From Bin87 sp965232895 (GTDB lineage: Bacteria; Chloroflexota; Dehalococcoidia; Lucifugimonadales; UBA3495): a stretch of 64,000 bases of DNA. The notes beneath the pieces were generated by a model. It was not told the DNA's origin and did no database searches. It saw only the letters and a list, made by a program, of their open reading frames with translations. The stretch spans positions 372,001 to 436,000 of the forward strand of contig OZ247430.1 in the NCBI GenBank assembly GCA_965232895.1, written 5' to 3'. The position numbers and the translations under genes are program-made. Shown piece by piece: positions 52,389-61,507 of the stretch; position 1 is the first letter of the stretch, and each line of letters begins with the position of its first letter.

Positions 52389-52531
52389 AGGGCTTTTCCA
52401 AAGTTGATCCGTCGTTCCCGCTTCCGCGGGAACCCAGGAGATCGCTATGTTCGGAATGTCCTGGATTCCGGCTTTCGCCGGAATGACAGTTCGAGATGAA
52501 AGGCTACCATCCAGGACTTTGGAAAAGCCCT
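52389..52531. repeat. MITE-like element with hairpin core
   Basis: A 143-base region bounded by perfect 16-base inverted repeats (AGGGCTTTTCCAAAGT and its complement). Inside are hairpins at 52414-52433 (GTTCCCGC / GCGGGAAC) and 52465-52484 (ATTCCGGC / GCCGGAAT). No coding frame was found. It is most of the 326-base gap between glyQS and the chelatase gene. Confidence 0.55.
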
Positions 52532-52548
52532 AATCGCGGGAGCGGCAG

Positions 52549-52568
52549 ATTCCTGCTTGCGCAGGAAT
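52549..52568. repeat. Hairpin repeat (ATTCCTGC type)
   Basis: ATTCCTGC and GCAGGAAT with a TTGC loop form the fourth member of the small hairpin family. It lies 64 bases beyond the chelatase stop codon and could act as its terminator. Confidence 0.5.
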
Positions 52569-52631
52569 AACGGTCTGGACCGCCATCGCCTTCCATGTAG
52601 GGACGAAGGTCAAGGGTAAACGCCGGGGGAG

Positions 52632-54791
52632 TCAGGCCGGGGTGATATCTTCCACGGGCCGCTCGCCGGGCAGTTCGCGGCGGACGGCGTCGGCCAGGCT
52701 CTGGGCGGCCAGGTCGTCGAGCTTGATGTAGCGGGCGGACATGGCATCGGCGATGTTTTTCGCCAGCTCCAGCTTGATGAAATCCTGCTCGGTGTCCACG
52801 ACCACGGCGGGGATTTTGGCGGCCGCGACCGTCTCGCCGAGCTGACGCACTTCGTCGGGAAGTGTCAACACGTTGGAAGACTGGTCGCCGGCGAGGGTGA
52901 CGTTGGCGCGGCCATCGGACAGCAGGACCAGCAGGGGCAGCACTTCCCGATCCTTCAGACGCTCGGTTTCGAGGGTCTCCATGGCAAGGTAGAGGGCGCG
53001 GGCCAGGGGCGTCCGGCCACCGGTGGGCATCTCCTGGAGGCGCCACTGGGCCATTTCGACGCTGCCGGTGGGCGGGAGCAATACCTCGGCGCCGGTTCCC
53101 CGGAATGCGATGAGGCCCACCTGGTCCCGGCGTTGGTAAGCGTCGAGCAACAGCGACATGACCGCGCCTTTGACGGCGACCATGCGGCGCTGGGCGCCCA
53201 TGGAGCCGCTGGCGTCGACCACGAACAGGATCAGGGAGCCGGTGTGAGTCTCGCGAACCTTTTCCCTGACATCCCAGGGTTCGACGAGCAGGGCGGACGC
53301 GTCGGCATCCGTGGCTTGGCGGCGGGCCTGCTGGTGAGGGGCGGCGGCGCGCAGGGTGGCGTCCAGGGCAAGGTCGGATGCGAAACCCTCCGGGACGCGG
53401 GCACCGACGTAGCGGCCTGCTGATGTGCCGCTTACGGTGGTGGCGCGGCGTCCGGAGGAACGCCGAGCGCGGCGGTCGGGGGGCTGGACCTGGAGGTTCT
53501 GAACGGCGTAGGGATCGCCGATCTCGAACCACTCATCGCCCAGGGCTGCGTCGGCCGACTCCTCGGGCTGGTCTTCGGGAGGGTCGGGTTCTCTATCGCT
53601 ATCGGAGTCGCCGGGGTCGTCGTTGCCGGGGTCGTTATCGGCGGACGGCTCCCGGTCGCGCTGCTGATTCTGGAAGTCCTCCAGCATGTTGTCCAGCTGC
53701 TCGGTGACCAAGTGCGGCTGCTGGAACGGTTGGCGGCGCTGGCGATGCAGCAGGGCCATCAGGGCCGCTTCCCGCACGTCCTCGACGTCAACGACGGTAC
53801 GACCCTCGTAGGCGGCGATGGTGCTGGCGGTCTTGTACATGACGATGTCGCCGCGCAGCCCATCAACCTGGTACTCGGCGCAGATGTCGGTGATGAGCTC
53901 GAGGATTTCGTCGGGAACAACTACGTCGGCAAGCAGCCGCTGGCTGCTGAGCAACCGCTGGCGCTCCTCCTGCTCCGCATCGGCCCAGTTGTCCATAAAA
54001 GCGAAGGGGCTGGACTCGAAAGCCATGCGGCGGCGAACCACCTCGCGGCGTTCGGGCGGCTCAAAAACGCCGTCAACCTCGACGGCCAAGCCGAAGCGGT
54101 CGAGCAGCTGCGGGCGAAGGTCACCCTCCTCCGGGTTCATGGTGCCGACGAGCATGAACTCCGCGTCGTGGCTTACGGAGATGCCCTCGCGTTCCACGTA
54201 GTTGCGTCCCATGGCGGCAGCGTCCAGGAGAACGTCCACTAGGTGGTCGTTCAGCAGGTTGACCTCATCGATATAGAGAATGCCGCGGTGAGCGGAGGCG
54301 ATCAGTCCCGGCTCGAAGTTCTTTTCGCCGGACTTGATGGCCTGCTCGATGTCGAGGGAACCCACGAGACGGTCTTCCGTTGCCCCGACCGGCAGGTCAA
54401 CGATGCGGACCTGGCGGGCGGACGGACTTCCGGAGCGTCCGGTCTGCTGGCACCACTGGCACACGTCCTGGGGAGCACCGGGTTGGCAGCTGTAGGGACA
54501 GCCCGGCACCACGGGAACCTGGGGCAGCAGCGCAGCTAGGGAGCGCACGGCGGTACTTTTAGCGGTGCCCTTCTTGCCCCGAACCAGCACGCCGCCGATG
54601 CGAGGGTTGATGGCGTTGAGCAGCAGCGCGCGCTTCATCGGCGTCTGGCCGACGATGGCGGTAAAGGGGAACCGGGGCTCGCGGCCGGCGGCGGGTTGCG
54701 TCACGGGATCACCAATGGGTACGCGCTCATCAGCCGGTGGCGGCTCGCGCGGGACCGCCAGCCTGGGGGAAGGCGTGGATGTCGCGTTCAC
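52632..54791 (-). CDS. BchI/BchD-like magnesium or cobalt chelatase subunit (AAA + VWA)
   Basis: This 719-residue protein joins a BchI-type AAA ATPase with a BchD-type von Willebrand factor A domain. The AAA part has Walker A GVLVRGKKGTAKSTAVRSL near residue 70, CPYSCQPGAPQDVCQWC Cys insert, and Walker B HRGILYIDEVNLLNDHLVD. The linker is Asp/Pro-rich (DDPGDSDSDREPD). The VWA part has the MIDAS motif FVVDASGSMGAQRR. Together with CobN it could insert cobalt into the corrin ring (as CobS/CobT do). ATG lies inside cbtA by 62 bases, with no better start. Confidence 0.9.
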   Translation of the reverse strand: MNATSTPSPRLAVPREPPPADERVPIGDPVTQPAAGREPRFPFTAIVGQTPMKRALLLNAINPRIGGVLVRGKKGTAKSTAVRSLAALLPQVPVVPGCPYSCQPGAPQDVCQWCQQTGRSGSPSARQVRIVDLPVGATEDRLVGSLDIEQAIKSGEKNFEPGLIASAHRGILYIDEVNLLNDHLVDVLLDAAAMGRNYVEREGISVSHDAEFMLVGTMNPEEGDLRPQLLDRFGLAVEVDGVFEPPERREVVRRRMAFESSPFAFMDNWADAEQEERQRLLSSQRLLADVVVPDEILELITDICAEYQVDGLRGDIVMYKTASTIAAYEGRTVVDVEDVREAALMALLHRQRRQPFQQPHLVTEQLDNMLEDFQNQQRDREPSADNDPGNDDPGDSDSDREPDPPEDQPEESADAALGDEWFEIGDPYAVQNLQVQPPDRRARRSSGRRATTVSGTSAGRYVGARVPEGFASDLALDATLRAAAPHQQARRQATDADASALLVEPWDVREKVRETHTGSLILFVVDASGSMGAQRRMVAVKGAVMSLLLDAYQRRDQVGLIAFRGTGAEVLLPPTGSVEMAQWRLQEMPTGGRTPLARALYLAMETLETERLKDREVLPLLVLLSDGRANVTLAGDQSSNVLTLPDEVRQLGETVAAAKIPAVVVDTEQDFIKLELAKNIADAMSARYIKLDDLAAQSLADAVRRELPGERPVEDITPA

Positions 54792-55530
54792 GGTAGTAGC
54801 GGTAGCCGATGGTAGCGAAGGCGATACCCATCCAGAGGAGGAAGTGGCCGCCGGCGGTGAAGGTGCGGAACATTATGGTGAGTTCCGTCGGGAGCCAAGC
54901 CGGAGCGGCGTCACGCACACCAGGCACGGCAAAGGCCAGAAGGAGCGCCAACACTGCGTAGGCTAACCCGATGCCGCCATAGCGTAGCCACCGTCCCGAG
55001 CCAGCCGAGCTGCGGTTGATCAGGCCCACGCCGTACACGACCAGGCACACGGAAACAGTCGACACGGCGATGAAGAGGAACTGGAAACCCTGGCGGGGCA
55101 GCAACGTGCCATCCTCACCGATGCCAGGCGGGTTCATCGGAAACTTGATCTGGGTGTACATAGACACGCCCCAGAACCCCAACAGGCCGGCCACAGCGGC
55201 CCAGGCCCACGGGCTCCAGCCGGGCGTGGCGTTACGCATCAGGTGGTACAGGCCGGTGAAGACAGCGGCGAACAGGATGCCGATCACGGCCAAGCCGACG
55301 GTCATGCCGATGCGCTGGCCGCCTGGTGAAGTCAAAAAGGACAGGGGTAGCGGCGCCTCGTCTTCGGGGGCGGCCAACTCTTCAGCGCAGCCGGCGCGGT
55401 CAATGTCGCAATCTTCGAGGGCGATGGCCCATTCCATCACGGGCACGTTGAGGATATTCATGTAGGCTGCAACGAGCAAACCTACGATTGCGCCCATGAC
55501 CAAGGCAGTGGGGAGAATGCGCGTCATCAT
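54730..55530 (-). CDS. cbtA: Cobalt transporter subunit CbtA
   Basis: This 266-residue integral membrane protein has about five to six membrane segments, including LPTALVMGAIVGLLVAAYMN, IGMTVGLAVIGILFAAVF and FQFLFIAVSTVSVCLVVYGV. The family is controlled by B12 riboswitches and imports cobalt with CbtB. The ATG at 55530 or 55527 follows GGAGG. Its 3' end overlaps the chelatase gene. A gap of 210 bases with hairpins separates it from cbtB. Confidence 0.85.
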   Translation of the reverse strand: MMTRILPTALVMGAIVGLLVAAYMNILNVPVMEWAIALEDCDIDRAGCAEELAAPEDEAPLPLSFLTSPGGQRIGMTVGLAVIGILFAAVFTGLYHLMRNATPGWSPWAWAAVAGLLGFWGVSMYTQIKFPMNPPGIGEDGTLLPRQGFQFLFIAVSTVSVCLVVYGVGLINRSSAGSGRWLRYGGIGLAYAVLALLLAFAVPGVRDAAPAWLPTELTIMFRTFTAGGHFLLWMGIAFATIGYRYYRERDIHAFPQAGGPARAATG

Positions 55531-55667
55531 GATCCTCCGATGACTATCTGACTGAACGGGTCTTACGGCCGAGACGGCCAACCGCGATAGAAACGGACAA
55601 ACCGATCAGGCAGATTCACGGCGCACTCCTCCAGACGCTCCGCGGAGCGTTTGCGCGGCAAAACTTG

Positions 55668-55735
55668 CCGATCCCGTTCCGGCTCCAGCCGGAAGAAAGA
55701 GGCGGCCCGGCGTCATACCAACGTCGGGCCGGCGT
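55668..55735. other. Hairpins between cbtB and cbtA
   Basis: TTCCGGCT / AGCCGGAA, ACGCTCCGCGGAGCGT nearby (55631-55646), and GGCCCGGCG / CGTCGGGCC (55704-55712 with 55722-55730, one G-T pair) form hairpins. They may set the level of cbtA relative to cbtB. Confidence 0.4.
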
Positions 55736-55740
55736 GGAGC

Positions 55741-55941
55741 CTAATGGCACATGAAGGCAACGTGGCGGGCGTGGTGGAAGAACTCGTGGACAGTGTTCAG
55801 GACGCCCGGTGCGCCGACGGAAGCGGCGTGGACTCCGCCGTCAACGTAACCAACGACGTAGAGGGCCATGGCGCCAAGGACGAGCCAGGGGGCCCATGCA
55901 GCGGTATCGGTGGCGGACAGGAACCGATTGATCATACCCAT
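55741..55941 (-). CDS. cbtB: Cobalt transporter subunit CbtB
   Basis: This 66-residue protein has one membrane segment (AAWAPWLVLGAMALYVVGYV) and the C-terminal metal-binding signature HEFFHHARHVAFMCH. It is the small partner of CbtA. The frame opens at 56037, but the ATG at 55941 with GAGGAGTG before it gives the family start. It is typical in length and tail. Confidence 0.88.
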   Translation of the reverse strand: MGMINRFLSATDTAAWAPWLVLGAMALYVVGYVDGGVHAASVGAPGVLNTVHEFFHHARHVAFMCH

Positions 55942-56057
55942 GTTTTCACTCCTCTGGTTGGGATGGACGTTTCGCGTCGCATCAACGGGTGGCATTTTAT
56001 TACTTGGCTGCCGGTAGCACAATACCGGCAGTCGCATAATATCGGCGAATGCGCTGA

Positions 56058-56468
56058 TTAGCGCTCCACGAAGACGAGGTCGTCCTCCTTACCGACCCAA
56101 CGATCGCGGGATTCCTCGAAAGCCCGGAGTTTGTCGGGCTGCAGTTCGGTGCGCTTTTCGTCGTCGTCCAAGTATGGGTTGGGGAAATAACAGCGCACCA
56201 GGGTCTCGTCCCATTGGTGGGAGAACCGGACGTAGTAGGACTTGAGGTCGCCGTGGCTGGTGGCCTCCACGAACTGGATGCCGTCGATCTTTTCCAATTG
56301 CAGGTGAAAGTGCCAGTTGTCGGCCTCAATGGTGGCCCAGCCGTTGTGGACCTCAGGTTCCCGGATACCGTGGGCGTGGTTCTCGCTGACCACGGAACCG
56401 CCGCCGACGACCCACATCATTTTGGGGTCGCTGGTCAGTTCGTTGAGCAATTCGAGCGTATTTTCCAT
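56058..56468 (-). CDS. Unknown protein in the cobalamin operon
   Basis: This 136-residue protein is not recognised. It has a beta-rich sequence with WVVGGGSVVSENHAHGIREP, WHFHLQLEKIDGIQFVEATS and YYVRFSHQWDETLVRCYFPN. The pattern is loosely like heme-handling ChuX/HutX proteins, which is only a guess. It starts just after cobN (AGGAGG, nine bases before ATG) and lies ahead of cbtB. The reported open frame up to 56858 is antisense shadow of cobN. Confidence 0.55.
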   Translation of the reverse strand: MENTLELLNELTSDPKMMWVVGGGSVVSENHAHGIREPEVHNGWATIEADNWHFHLQLEKIDGIQFVEATSHGDLKSYYVRFSHQWDETLVRCYFPNPYLDDDEKRTELQPDKLRAFEESRDRWVGKEDDLVFVER

Positions 56469-56485
56469 CGGCCGCGTCCTCCTGC

Positions 56486-59400
56486 TCATGAAGTGGTTGC
56501 GGGATTGGTACGGGCGCCGGCTTCCTGCCGGGCATTGTTTTCCTGGCGGGCTTCGATGTCGGTCTCCAGTTCGAGATACATACGGCGGAGCTCGTCCAGC
56601 ATTTCGGGTGGAGGATTTTCCCACAAGCCGCGTTGGATCGCTTCCAGCAGGCGTTCGACGATGCCGCGCAGCGCCCAGGGGTTGCTCTGCCGGAAGAATT
56701 CCTGCATGTCGGGATTGAGAACGTACTCTTCGGTAACGTCCTCGTACATCCAGTCCTCGATCACCTGGGCGGTGGCGTCGTAGCCGAACATGTAGTCCAC
56801 GGTGGCGGCCAACTCGAAGGCGCCCTTGTACCCGTGGCGCTGCATGGACTGCATCCACTTGGGGTTGACGACGCGGCTGCGGAAGACGCGGCGGGCCTCG
56901 TCCTGGAGATCGCGCACGCGAGCGCGCGACGGATCGCTGCTGTCGCCGAAGAACTGCCGGGGGTTGCGGCCGGTCAGCGAACGGACGGTAGCGATCATAC
57001 CGCCGTGGTACTGCATGTAGTCGTCGCTGTCGAACACGTCGTGCTCGCGGTTGTCCTGGTTCTTGGCGGCGATGACGATCTGACCGAATCGGGTGCGGAA
57101 CTCGTTGCGGGCGGTGACGCCGAAGTCCTGGCGGGAGTAGGCGTAGCCGCCCCAGGAAGTGTACACCTCCGCGAGGTCGTGGACCGTTTCCCAGTTGCGC
57201 TCGTCGAGGACGCCAAGAATGCCGGCGCCATAGGCTCCCGGCTTGCTCCCGAAAATGCGAAAGAGTGACGGATCGCCGGAGCTGTCGGTGGCATCCCGTT
57301 CCGGGGCAGCGGCGCGGCGTTCGGCGTCCTCACGGACGTGCTTGACGATGTAGTTGTCTTCGGGCGATTCATCCTGGGCGGCGGCCAGGGCGACGGCTTG
57401 ATCCATGAGGTAGATCAGGTTGGGGAAGGCGTCGCGGAAGAAGCCGCTGATGCGGACGGTCACGTCGATGCGGGGGCGTCCCAGCTCCGCGATTGGGATG
57501 ACCTCCAGGGTGCTCACGCGGCGGCTCTCTGCCTGCCATACGGGCTTGACGCCGAGCAGGTAGAGGATCTGGGCGATGTCGTCGCCGTGGGTGCGCATGG
57601 CGGAGGTGCCCCAGACGACAACGCCCACCATTTCGGGGTAGCCGCCCTCCTCGTCCAGGTACTTCTGCAAAAGGGCGTCGCCGAGGGATTTACCCACGTC
57701 CCACGCGGTCGGTGAAGGCAGAGCCCGGGGGTCCACGGAGTAGAAGTTGCGGCCGGTGGGCAGGACGTTGACCATGCCACGGGTGGGCGCGCCGGATGGA
57801 CCGGGGGGAACAAAGCGCCCCTCGAGGCCGCGCAGCAGGTTGTCAATTTCGTCGGTGGTACGCAGGAGGGACGGGTAGATGTGCTGGCCCACGTAGGAAA
57901 GCACGCTTTCGGTGCGGGCGTCAGGCCGCCCCAGGGTATCGGTTACGACGGTTGGGATGAGATGCGCAGCGAAACCGTCGTCGCACAGACGCTGGTATGA
58001 CTGGCGGCACAGGGATTCCAGGGCCTCGATGACGTCGCCGGCGTTGCGGATGGGCGAATCGTTTTCGGAACCCAGCAAGACAGATGGCGTATTCCCGTTG
58101 ACCGCCGCGGCCGGGTCTTCGAGCAGGGCGTAGTAGTCGTAGCCAAGGGCCTCAGCGAGGGATCGGCGCAGGCTGGGAACGGCTCCGTTGTCCAGGCGGG
58201 TCAGCGCGCAGAGGAGGCCGACCATCTGCTCATCGGTGGGCGGCTGACCGAGAGTATGCAGACCGTCCTTGATCTGAGCGTCCTTGATCTCGCAGAGGTA
58301 GCCGTCGATTTCCAGCATGAACTCAGGGAAATCGTCGGGCTGTTCGTCGACGCCAAGGTCGCGATGGAGTTCGGCCTGCTGCACCATCTCCCAAATCTGG
58401 GCCTCGAGGGTCGGAAGCTTGGCCGGGTCCAGGGTCTGGCACTGGTAGTGCTCGTCCATGAGCTGCTCCAGCCTGGCGATGTCGCCGTAGGAGTCAGCGG
58501 TGGTCATGGGCGGGATGAGGTGGTCGATGATGGTGGCGTGGGTGCGGCGTTTGGCCTGGGTGCCCTCACCGGGGTTGTTGACGATGAACGGGTAGAAGAG
58601 CGGTATGTCGTCCAGGGCCACCTCGGGATAGCAGGCCTGGGAGAGGCCGACGCCCTTGCCCGGCAGCCATTCCAAGGTGCCGTGCTTGCCGATGTGTATC
58701 ATGGCATCGGCCTGGAACACGTCGCGGATCCAGCGGTAATAGGCGACGTAGTGGTGCGTCGGCGTTAGATCCGGGTTGTGATAGACCGAGATCGGGTTCT
58801 CGCCGAAACCGCGTGGGGGTTGCAGGCCCACGAAAACGTTGCCCATGGGCACCCCGGCGATGGCCAGGCGATCTCCGGTGCGGTACACCTGGCCGGGCGG
58901 GTCGCCCCAGGCATCCAGCAATTCGGCGCGGACCGATTCGGGGAAACCTGCGTACCAACGGGCGTAGTCGCGGCGTTCGACGTGGCCGGCTGCGAGACGA
59001 AGCTGCTCCTCGGTCAGGCTGTCGGTGTCGTTGCTGCAACGCTCGATGATGCGCTGGACCAGCTCATCGCCGTCGGCAGGGATGTCTTCGACCATGTACC
59101 CGGCGCCTTTCAGGGCCTGGAGCAGGTTGATTGCCGACGCCGGGGTGTCGAGTCCGACGGCGTTGCCGATGCGCGCGTCCTTGGTGGGGTAGTTGCTGAG
59201 GATGATGGCGATGCGCTTGTCAGCGTTGGCCTTGCGGCGGAGAGCCGCGTGACGCGAGGCGAGCCGGGCCAGATAGTCCATGCGGTCGGGTTGGGCGACG
59301 TAGCGCTGCATCCGGCCGGCGGCCAGGGTGTCGGGAGCGGCGCCGGTGTCCTCCTTGAAGGACACGGGCACGGCGATGATCCGGCCGTCGAACTCGGGGA

Positions 59401-60400
59401 ACGCGACGTTCATGGCGGTGTCGATGGGGCCGAGGCCCAGGGAACTCTCCTCCCATTCCGAGCGAGTGCCCGTGCTGACGATGCCCTGGATAATTGGCAC
59501 ATCGAGGTTGTCGAGAAGTTCCTGGGACCAGCCGGTGGCGACAGTGGCGCCCGTGCCGCCCTGCTGGTGGTCGAGGTCGCTCATCGCCAGACCCATCGTG
59601 TTCACGATGCAGTCCACGCGGGGAACGCCGTCGGGATCGACCATGTATTCCGTCAAGGTATGTCCGCCGTCGGCCTCGCCGTCCCCGGGCTGGTGCTTGA
59701 GGCTGTAGGAAAACACGGGGAGGACGTTGACGTCCTGGGCCTCGAGCTTTGCGATGAGGTCGTCGATAAACGCCAGGTTCCCGCTCATCCAGTGCGCGCG
59801 ATAAAACAGGACACCCACGGAAGGACGGTCAGGGGAGAATCGGGCGAGACGGTAGTCTCCTACGGAAATGCCTTCGGCCATCTCGGGATGATAGATGCCC
59901 TGCCACGGCATGGGCGCCGGCGCCTCGTGGCCGAAATCGCCGCCCAGGTAAGTATCGGCCAGGAAAAGGAACAGGTTGCGGAAATTGAGCACGCCGCCGC
60001 GCATCAAATAGGAGAATACGGTCTCGACCTCTGCCACCGGAGCGGTGCAGGCTGCAACCAGGTCGTCATCCCATTCCTGGTGGCCGGGGCATGCGATCAG
60101 CGGGGTGCGGTTGCCCAGGCAGATCTCCCACAGGGGATCGAAAACCTCGCCCAGGGCGCGCCGGCCCCCCAGCAGACGGAGCACGACGGCGGACGCGGTG
60201 TCCACGGCTTCCAGCAATTCGCGGCGGGCAGTCGCGGCGTCATCCGTGTCGCCCTCCAGGGCCACCGGGTTGAATGCGCGGACGGTCACGGCGTCGCCCC
60301 ACGGCATCCCCACCAGCGCGCGCTCCGCCGTGAGGATATCGGTATCGGCGGTGGTAACCAGTACGATGGAACCGGCCGCGTTCTGCGTTTCGGTGGTCAT
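56486..60400 (-). CDS. cobN: Cobaltochelatase large subunit CobN
   Basis: This 1304-residue protein is the corrin-binding subunit that, with an AAA/VWA partner, inserts Co2+ into hydrogenobyrinic acid a,c-diamide. Family segments include YLGGDFGHEAPAPMPWQGIY, MDYLARLASRHAALRRKANA, DAMIHIGKHGTLEWLPGKGV, CYPEVALDDIPLFYPFIVNN and VVWGTSAMRTHGDDIAQILY. The length fits the family (about 1250-1300). The ATG at 60400 starts three bases after the cbiE stop. It is the core of the riboswitch-controlled operon. A long antisense frame over it is not a gene. Confidence 0.95.
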   Translation of the reverse strand: MTTETQNAAGSIVLVTTADTDILTAERALVGMPWGDAVTVRAFNPVALEGDTDDAATARRELLEAVDTASAVVLRLLGGRRALGEVFDPLWEICLGNRTPLIACPGHQEWDDDLVAACTAPVAEVETVFSYLMRGGVLNFRNLFLFLADTYLGGDFGHEAPAPMPWQGIYHPEMAEGISVGDYRLARFSPDRPSVGVLFYRAHWMSGNLAFIDDLIAKLEAQDVNVLPVFSYSLKHQPGDGEADGGHTLTEYMVDPDGVPRVDCIVNTMGLAMSDLDHQQGGTGATVATGWSQELLDNLDVPIIQGIVSTGTRSEWEESSLGLGPIDTAMNVAFPEFDGRIIAVPVSFKEDTGAAPDTLAAGRMQRYVAQPDRMDYLARLASRHAALRRKANADKRIAIILSNYPTKDARIGNAVGLDTPASAINLLQALKGAGYMVEDIPADGDELVQRIIERCSNDTDSLTEEQLRLAAGHVERRDYARWYAGFPESVRAELLDAWGDPPGQVYRTGDRLAIAGVPMGNVFVGLQPPRGFGENPISVYHNPDLTPTHHYVAYYRWIRDVFQADAMIHIGKHGTLEWLPGKGVGLSQACYPEVALDDIPLFYPFIVNNPGEGTQAKRRTHATIIDHLIPPMTTADSYGDIARLEQLMDEHYQCQTLDPAKLPTLEAQIWEMVQQAELHRDLGVDEQPDDFPEFMLEIDGYLCEIKDAQIKDGLHTLGQPPTDEQMVGLLCALTRLDNGAVPSLRRSLAEALGYDYYALLEDPAAAVNGNTPSVLLGSENDSPIRNAGDVIEALESLCRQSYQRLCDDGFAAHLIPTVVTDTLGRPDARTESVLSYVGQHIYPSLLRTTDEIDNLLRGLEGRFVPPGPSGAPTRGMVNVLPTGRNFYSVDPRALPSPTAWDVGKSLGDALLQKYLDEEGGYPEMVGVVVWGTSAMRTHGDDIAQILYLLGVKPVWQAESRRVSTLEVIPIAELGRPRIDVTVRISGFFRDAFPNLIYLMDQAVALAAAQDESPEDNYIVKHVREDAERRAAAPERDATDSSGDPSLFRIFGSKPGAYGAGILGVLDERNWETVHDLAEVYTSWGGYAYSRQDFGVTARNEFRTRFGQIVIAAKNQDNREHDVFDSDDYMQYHGGMIATVRSLTGRNPRQFFGDSSDPSRARVRDLQDEARRVFRSRVVNPKWMQSMQRHGYKGAFELAATVDYMFGYDATAQVIEDWMYEDVTEEYVLNPDMQEFFRQSNPWALRGIVERLLEAIQRGLWENPPPEMLDELRRMYLELETDIEARQENNARQEAGARTNPATTS

Positions 60401-60403
60401 AGA

Positions 60404-61075
60404 TCAGTCCGGTTCCTGACTGGGTCGTGGAAACACCATGATGGAGAGATCGCTGAATTCTTCAGTAATGCGAGAGAGTCCGGCCAGCGTACCCTCCCAA
60501 CGCTGTTCGTCGGGCAGGGTGAGGCGCTGAAACACGATGACGGGGTGTTCAGGCTCGGCGCCGTCAGTAATGGCGTCGGCGGCGATGGCCGGCGGCATGA
60601 AGTCGAAGGGGCGGGGGAGCAGGATCACGTTGCGGCGACCCTGGTGCAGCGTATCGACCAACTCGCCCAATTCGGAGCCGCGATCCCAGCGCTGGTGCAG
60701 GGTCAGGAACAGCGATTCTTCGAGAGATATGCCGGCGCGCGCGCAAGCGAACTGGATGCTGCTGACGCCAGGCACCAACTCGACGGTCTCGGCGCGACGG
60801 CGGACGCGGTTCAGCAGCTCCTTGGCGGACACGTTCAGGTCTCCCCAAACGCAGACCACGCACCGCATGCCCTGCCGGGCCTGCTCCTGCGCGTAGTCCA
60901 GAACGGATTCCTGGTCGCGGTACGCCATGGGGCGCACCTCGGCGTCGCCCGTCCAGCCGGCCACCACGTCGAGGACGGTCTTGAACCCGACCACGAGGTC
61001 GGCGCCCTGAATTGCTTCACGCCCCTTCAGGGTGAGCATGTCGGGGTCGCCGGGGCCGACGCCCACGACGGTCAT
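60404..61075 (-). CDS. cbiE: Precorrin-6Y/cobalt-precorrin-7 C5-methyltransferase-like CbiE
   Basis: This 223-residue SAM-dependent methyltransferase belongs to the corrin group. Marks are MTVVGVGPGDPDMLTLKGRE and LVPGVSSIQFACARAGISLE. The usual fused CbiT half is missing, so it is the single CbiE form. It acts on a late step before cobalt insertion in the aerobic route or after it in the anaerobic route. The ATG at 61075 is preferred because GGGA precedes it; 61102 is possible. It follows the riboswitch and terminator. Confidence 0.85.
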   Translation of the reverse strand: MTVVGVGPGDPDMLTLKGREAIQGADLVVGFKTVLDVVAGWTGDAEVRPMAYRDQESVLDYAQEQARQGMRCVVCVWGDLNVSAKELLNRVRRRAETVELVPGVSSIQFACARAGISLEESLFLTLHQRWDRGSELGELVDTLHQGRRNVILLPRPFDFMPPAIAADAITDGAEPEHPVIVFQRLTLPDEQRWEGTLAGLSRITEEFSDLSIMVFPRPSQEPD

Positions 61076-61114
61076 TTTGATTCCCGCGTTTGAGGATGTC
61101 ATCGCATTTTCGGC

Positions 61115-61151
61115 AAAAAGAGAACCCTGGGAAGCAGCTCCGCCAGGGTTC
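61115..61151 (-). terminator. Intrinsic terminator in the cobalamin leader
   Basis: On the minus strand GAACCCTGG and CCAGGGTTC form a nine-base stem, followed by TCTTTTT. It lies between the riboswitch and cbiE, as expected for transcriptional attenuation by B12. Confidence 0.8.
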
Positions 61152-61250
61152 AGGGTTATCGCCGATGTCGGTTGGCGCAATTGGACGCTTGACCGACTCT
61201 CAGCATGCACCAGAACGACCCTGTTGAGCGCAGAGCAGAGTTCCGAGGCA

Positions 61251-61427
61251 ACACCGGGCAGGTCTCCTGGCTTGCGGCTCGCAGCCGTGGCGACGCCTTC
61301 CCGCAATCCGCATGGCGCGGACGGCAGTGGCAAATCGTCGGACGACTCCCCGCTTACAGTGGCGCAACCGCGGCGGATTCTCACCGCCTTCCCAATTAAG
61401 CCGTTGGGATCGAATGGCGCCCGGTGT
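61251..61427 (-). promoter_or_regulatory. Cobalamin riboswitch
   Basis: On the minus strand the leader holds the conserved blocks in order: TTAATTGGGAAGGCGGTGAG, GAATCCGCCGCGG, GCGCCACTGTAAGCGGGGA, a second TGCCACTG, GGGAAGGC, and the B12 box AAGCCAGGAGACCTGCC. The P1 helix closes by ACACCGGG (61420-61427) with CCCGGTGT (61251-61258). It should bind adenosyl- or methylcobalamin and reduce expression of cbiE, cobN and the genes beyond. AACAGGGTC at 61217-61225 could pair with the terminator stem as an antiterminator. Confidence 0.9.
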
Positions 61428-61507
61428 CTGGTTTTCGAATTTTAATCAGCGGATGAACCGCGCAGTCAATTTAGCCCGGATGATGGCCACTGTCAACGGG
61501 CAGGACT

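Noticed and set aside
58778..61093. 771-codon plus-strand frame over cobN and cbiE
   Set aside because: It is antisense to two well-recognised genes, begins inside cobN and has no family marks. Its composition follows from the codon bias of the opposite strand.
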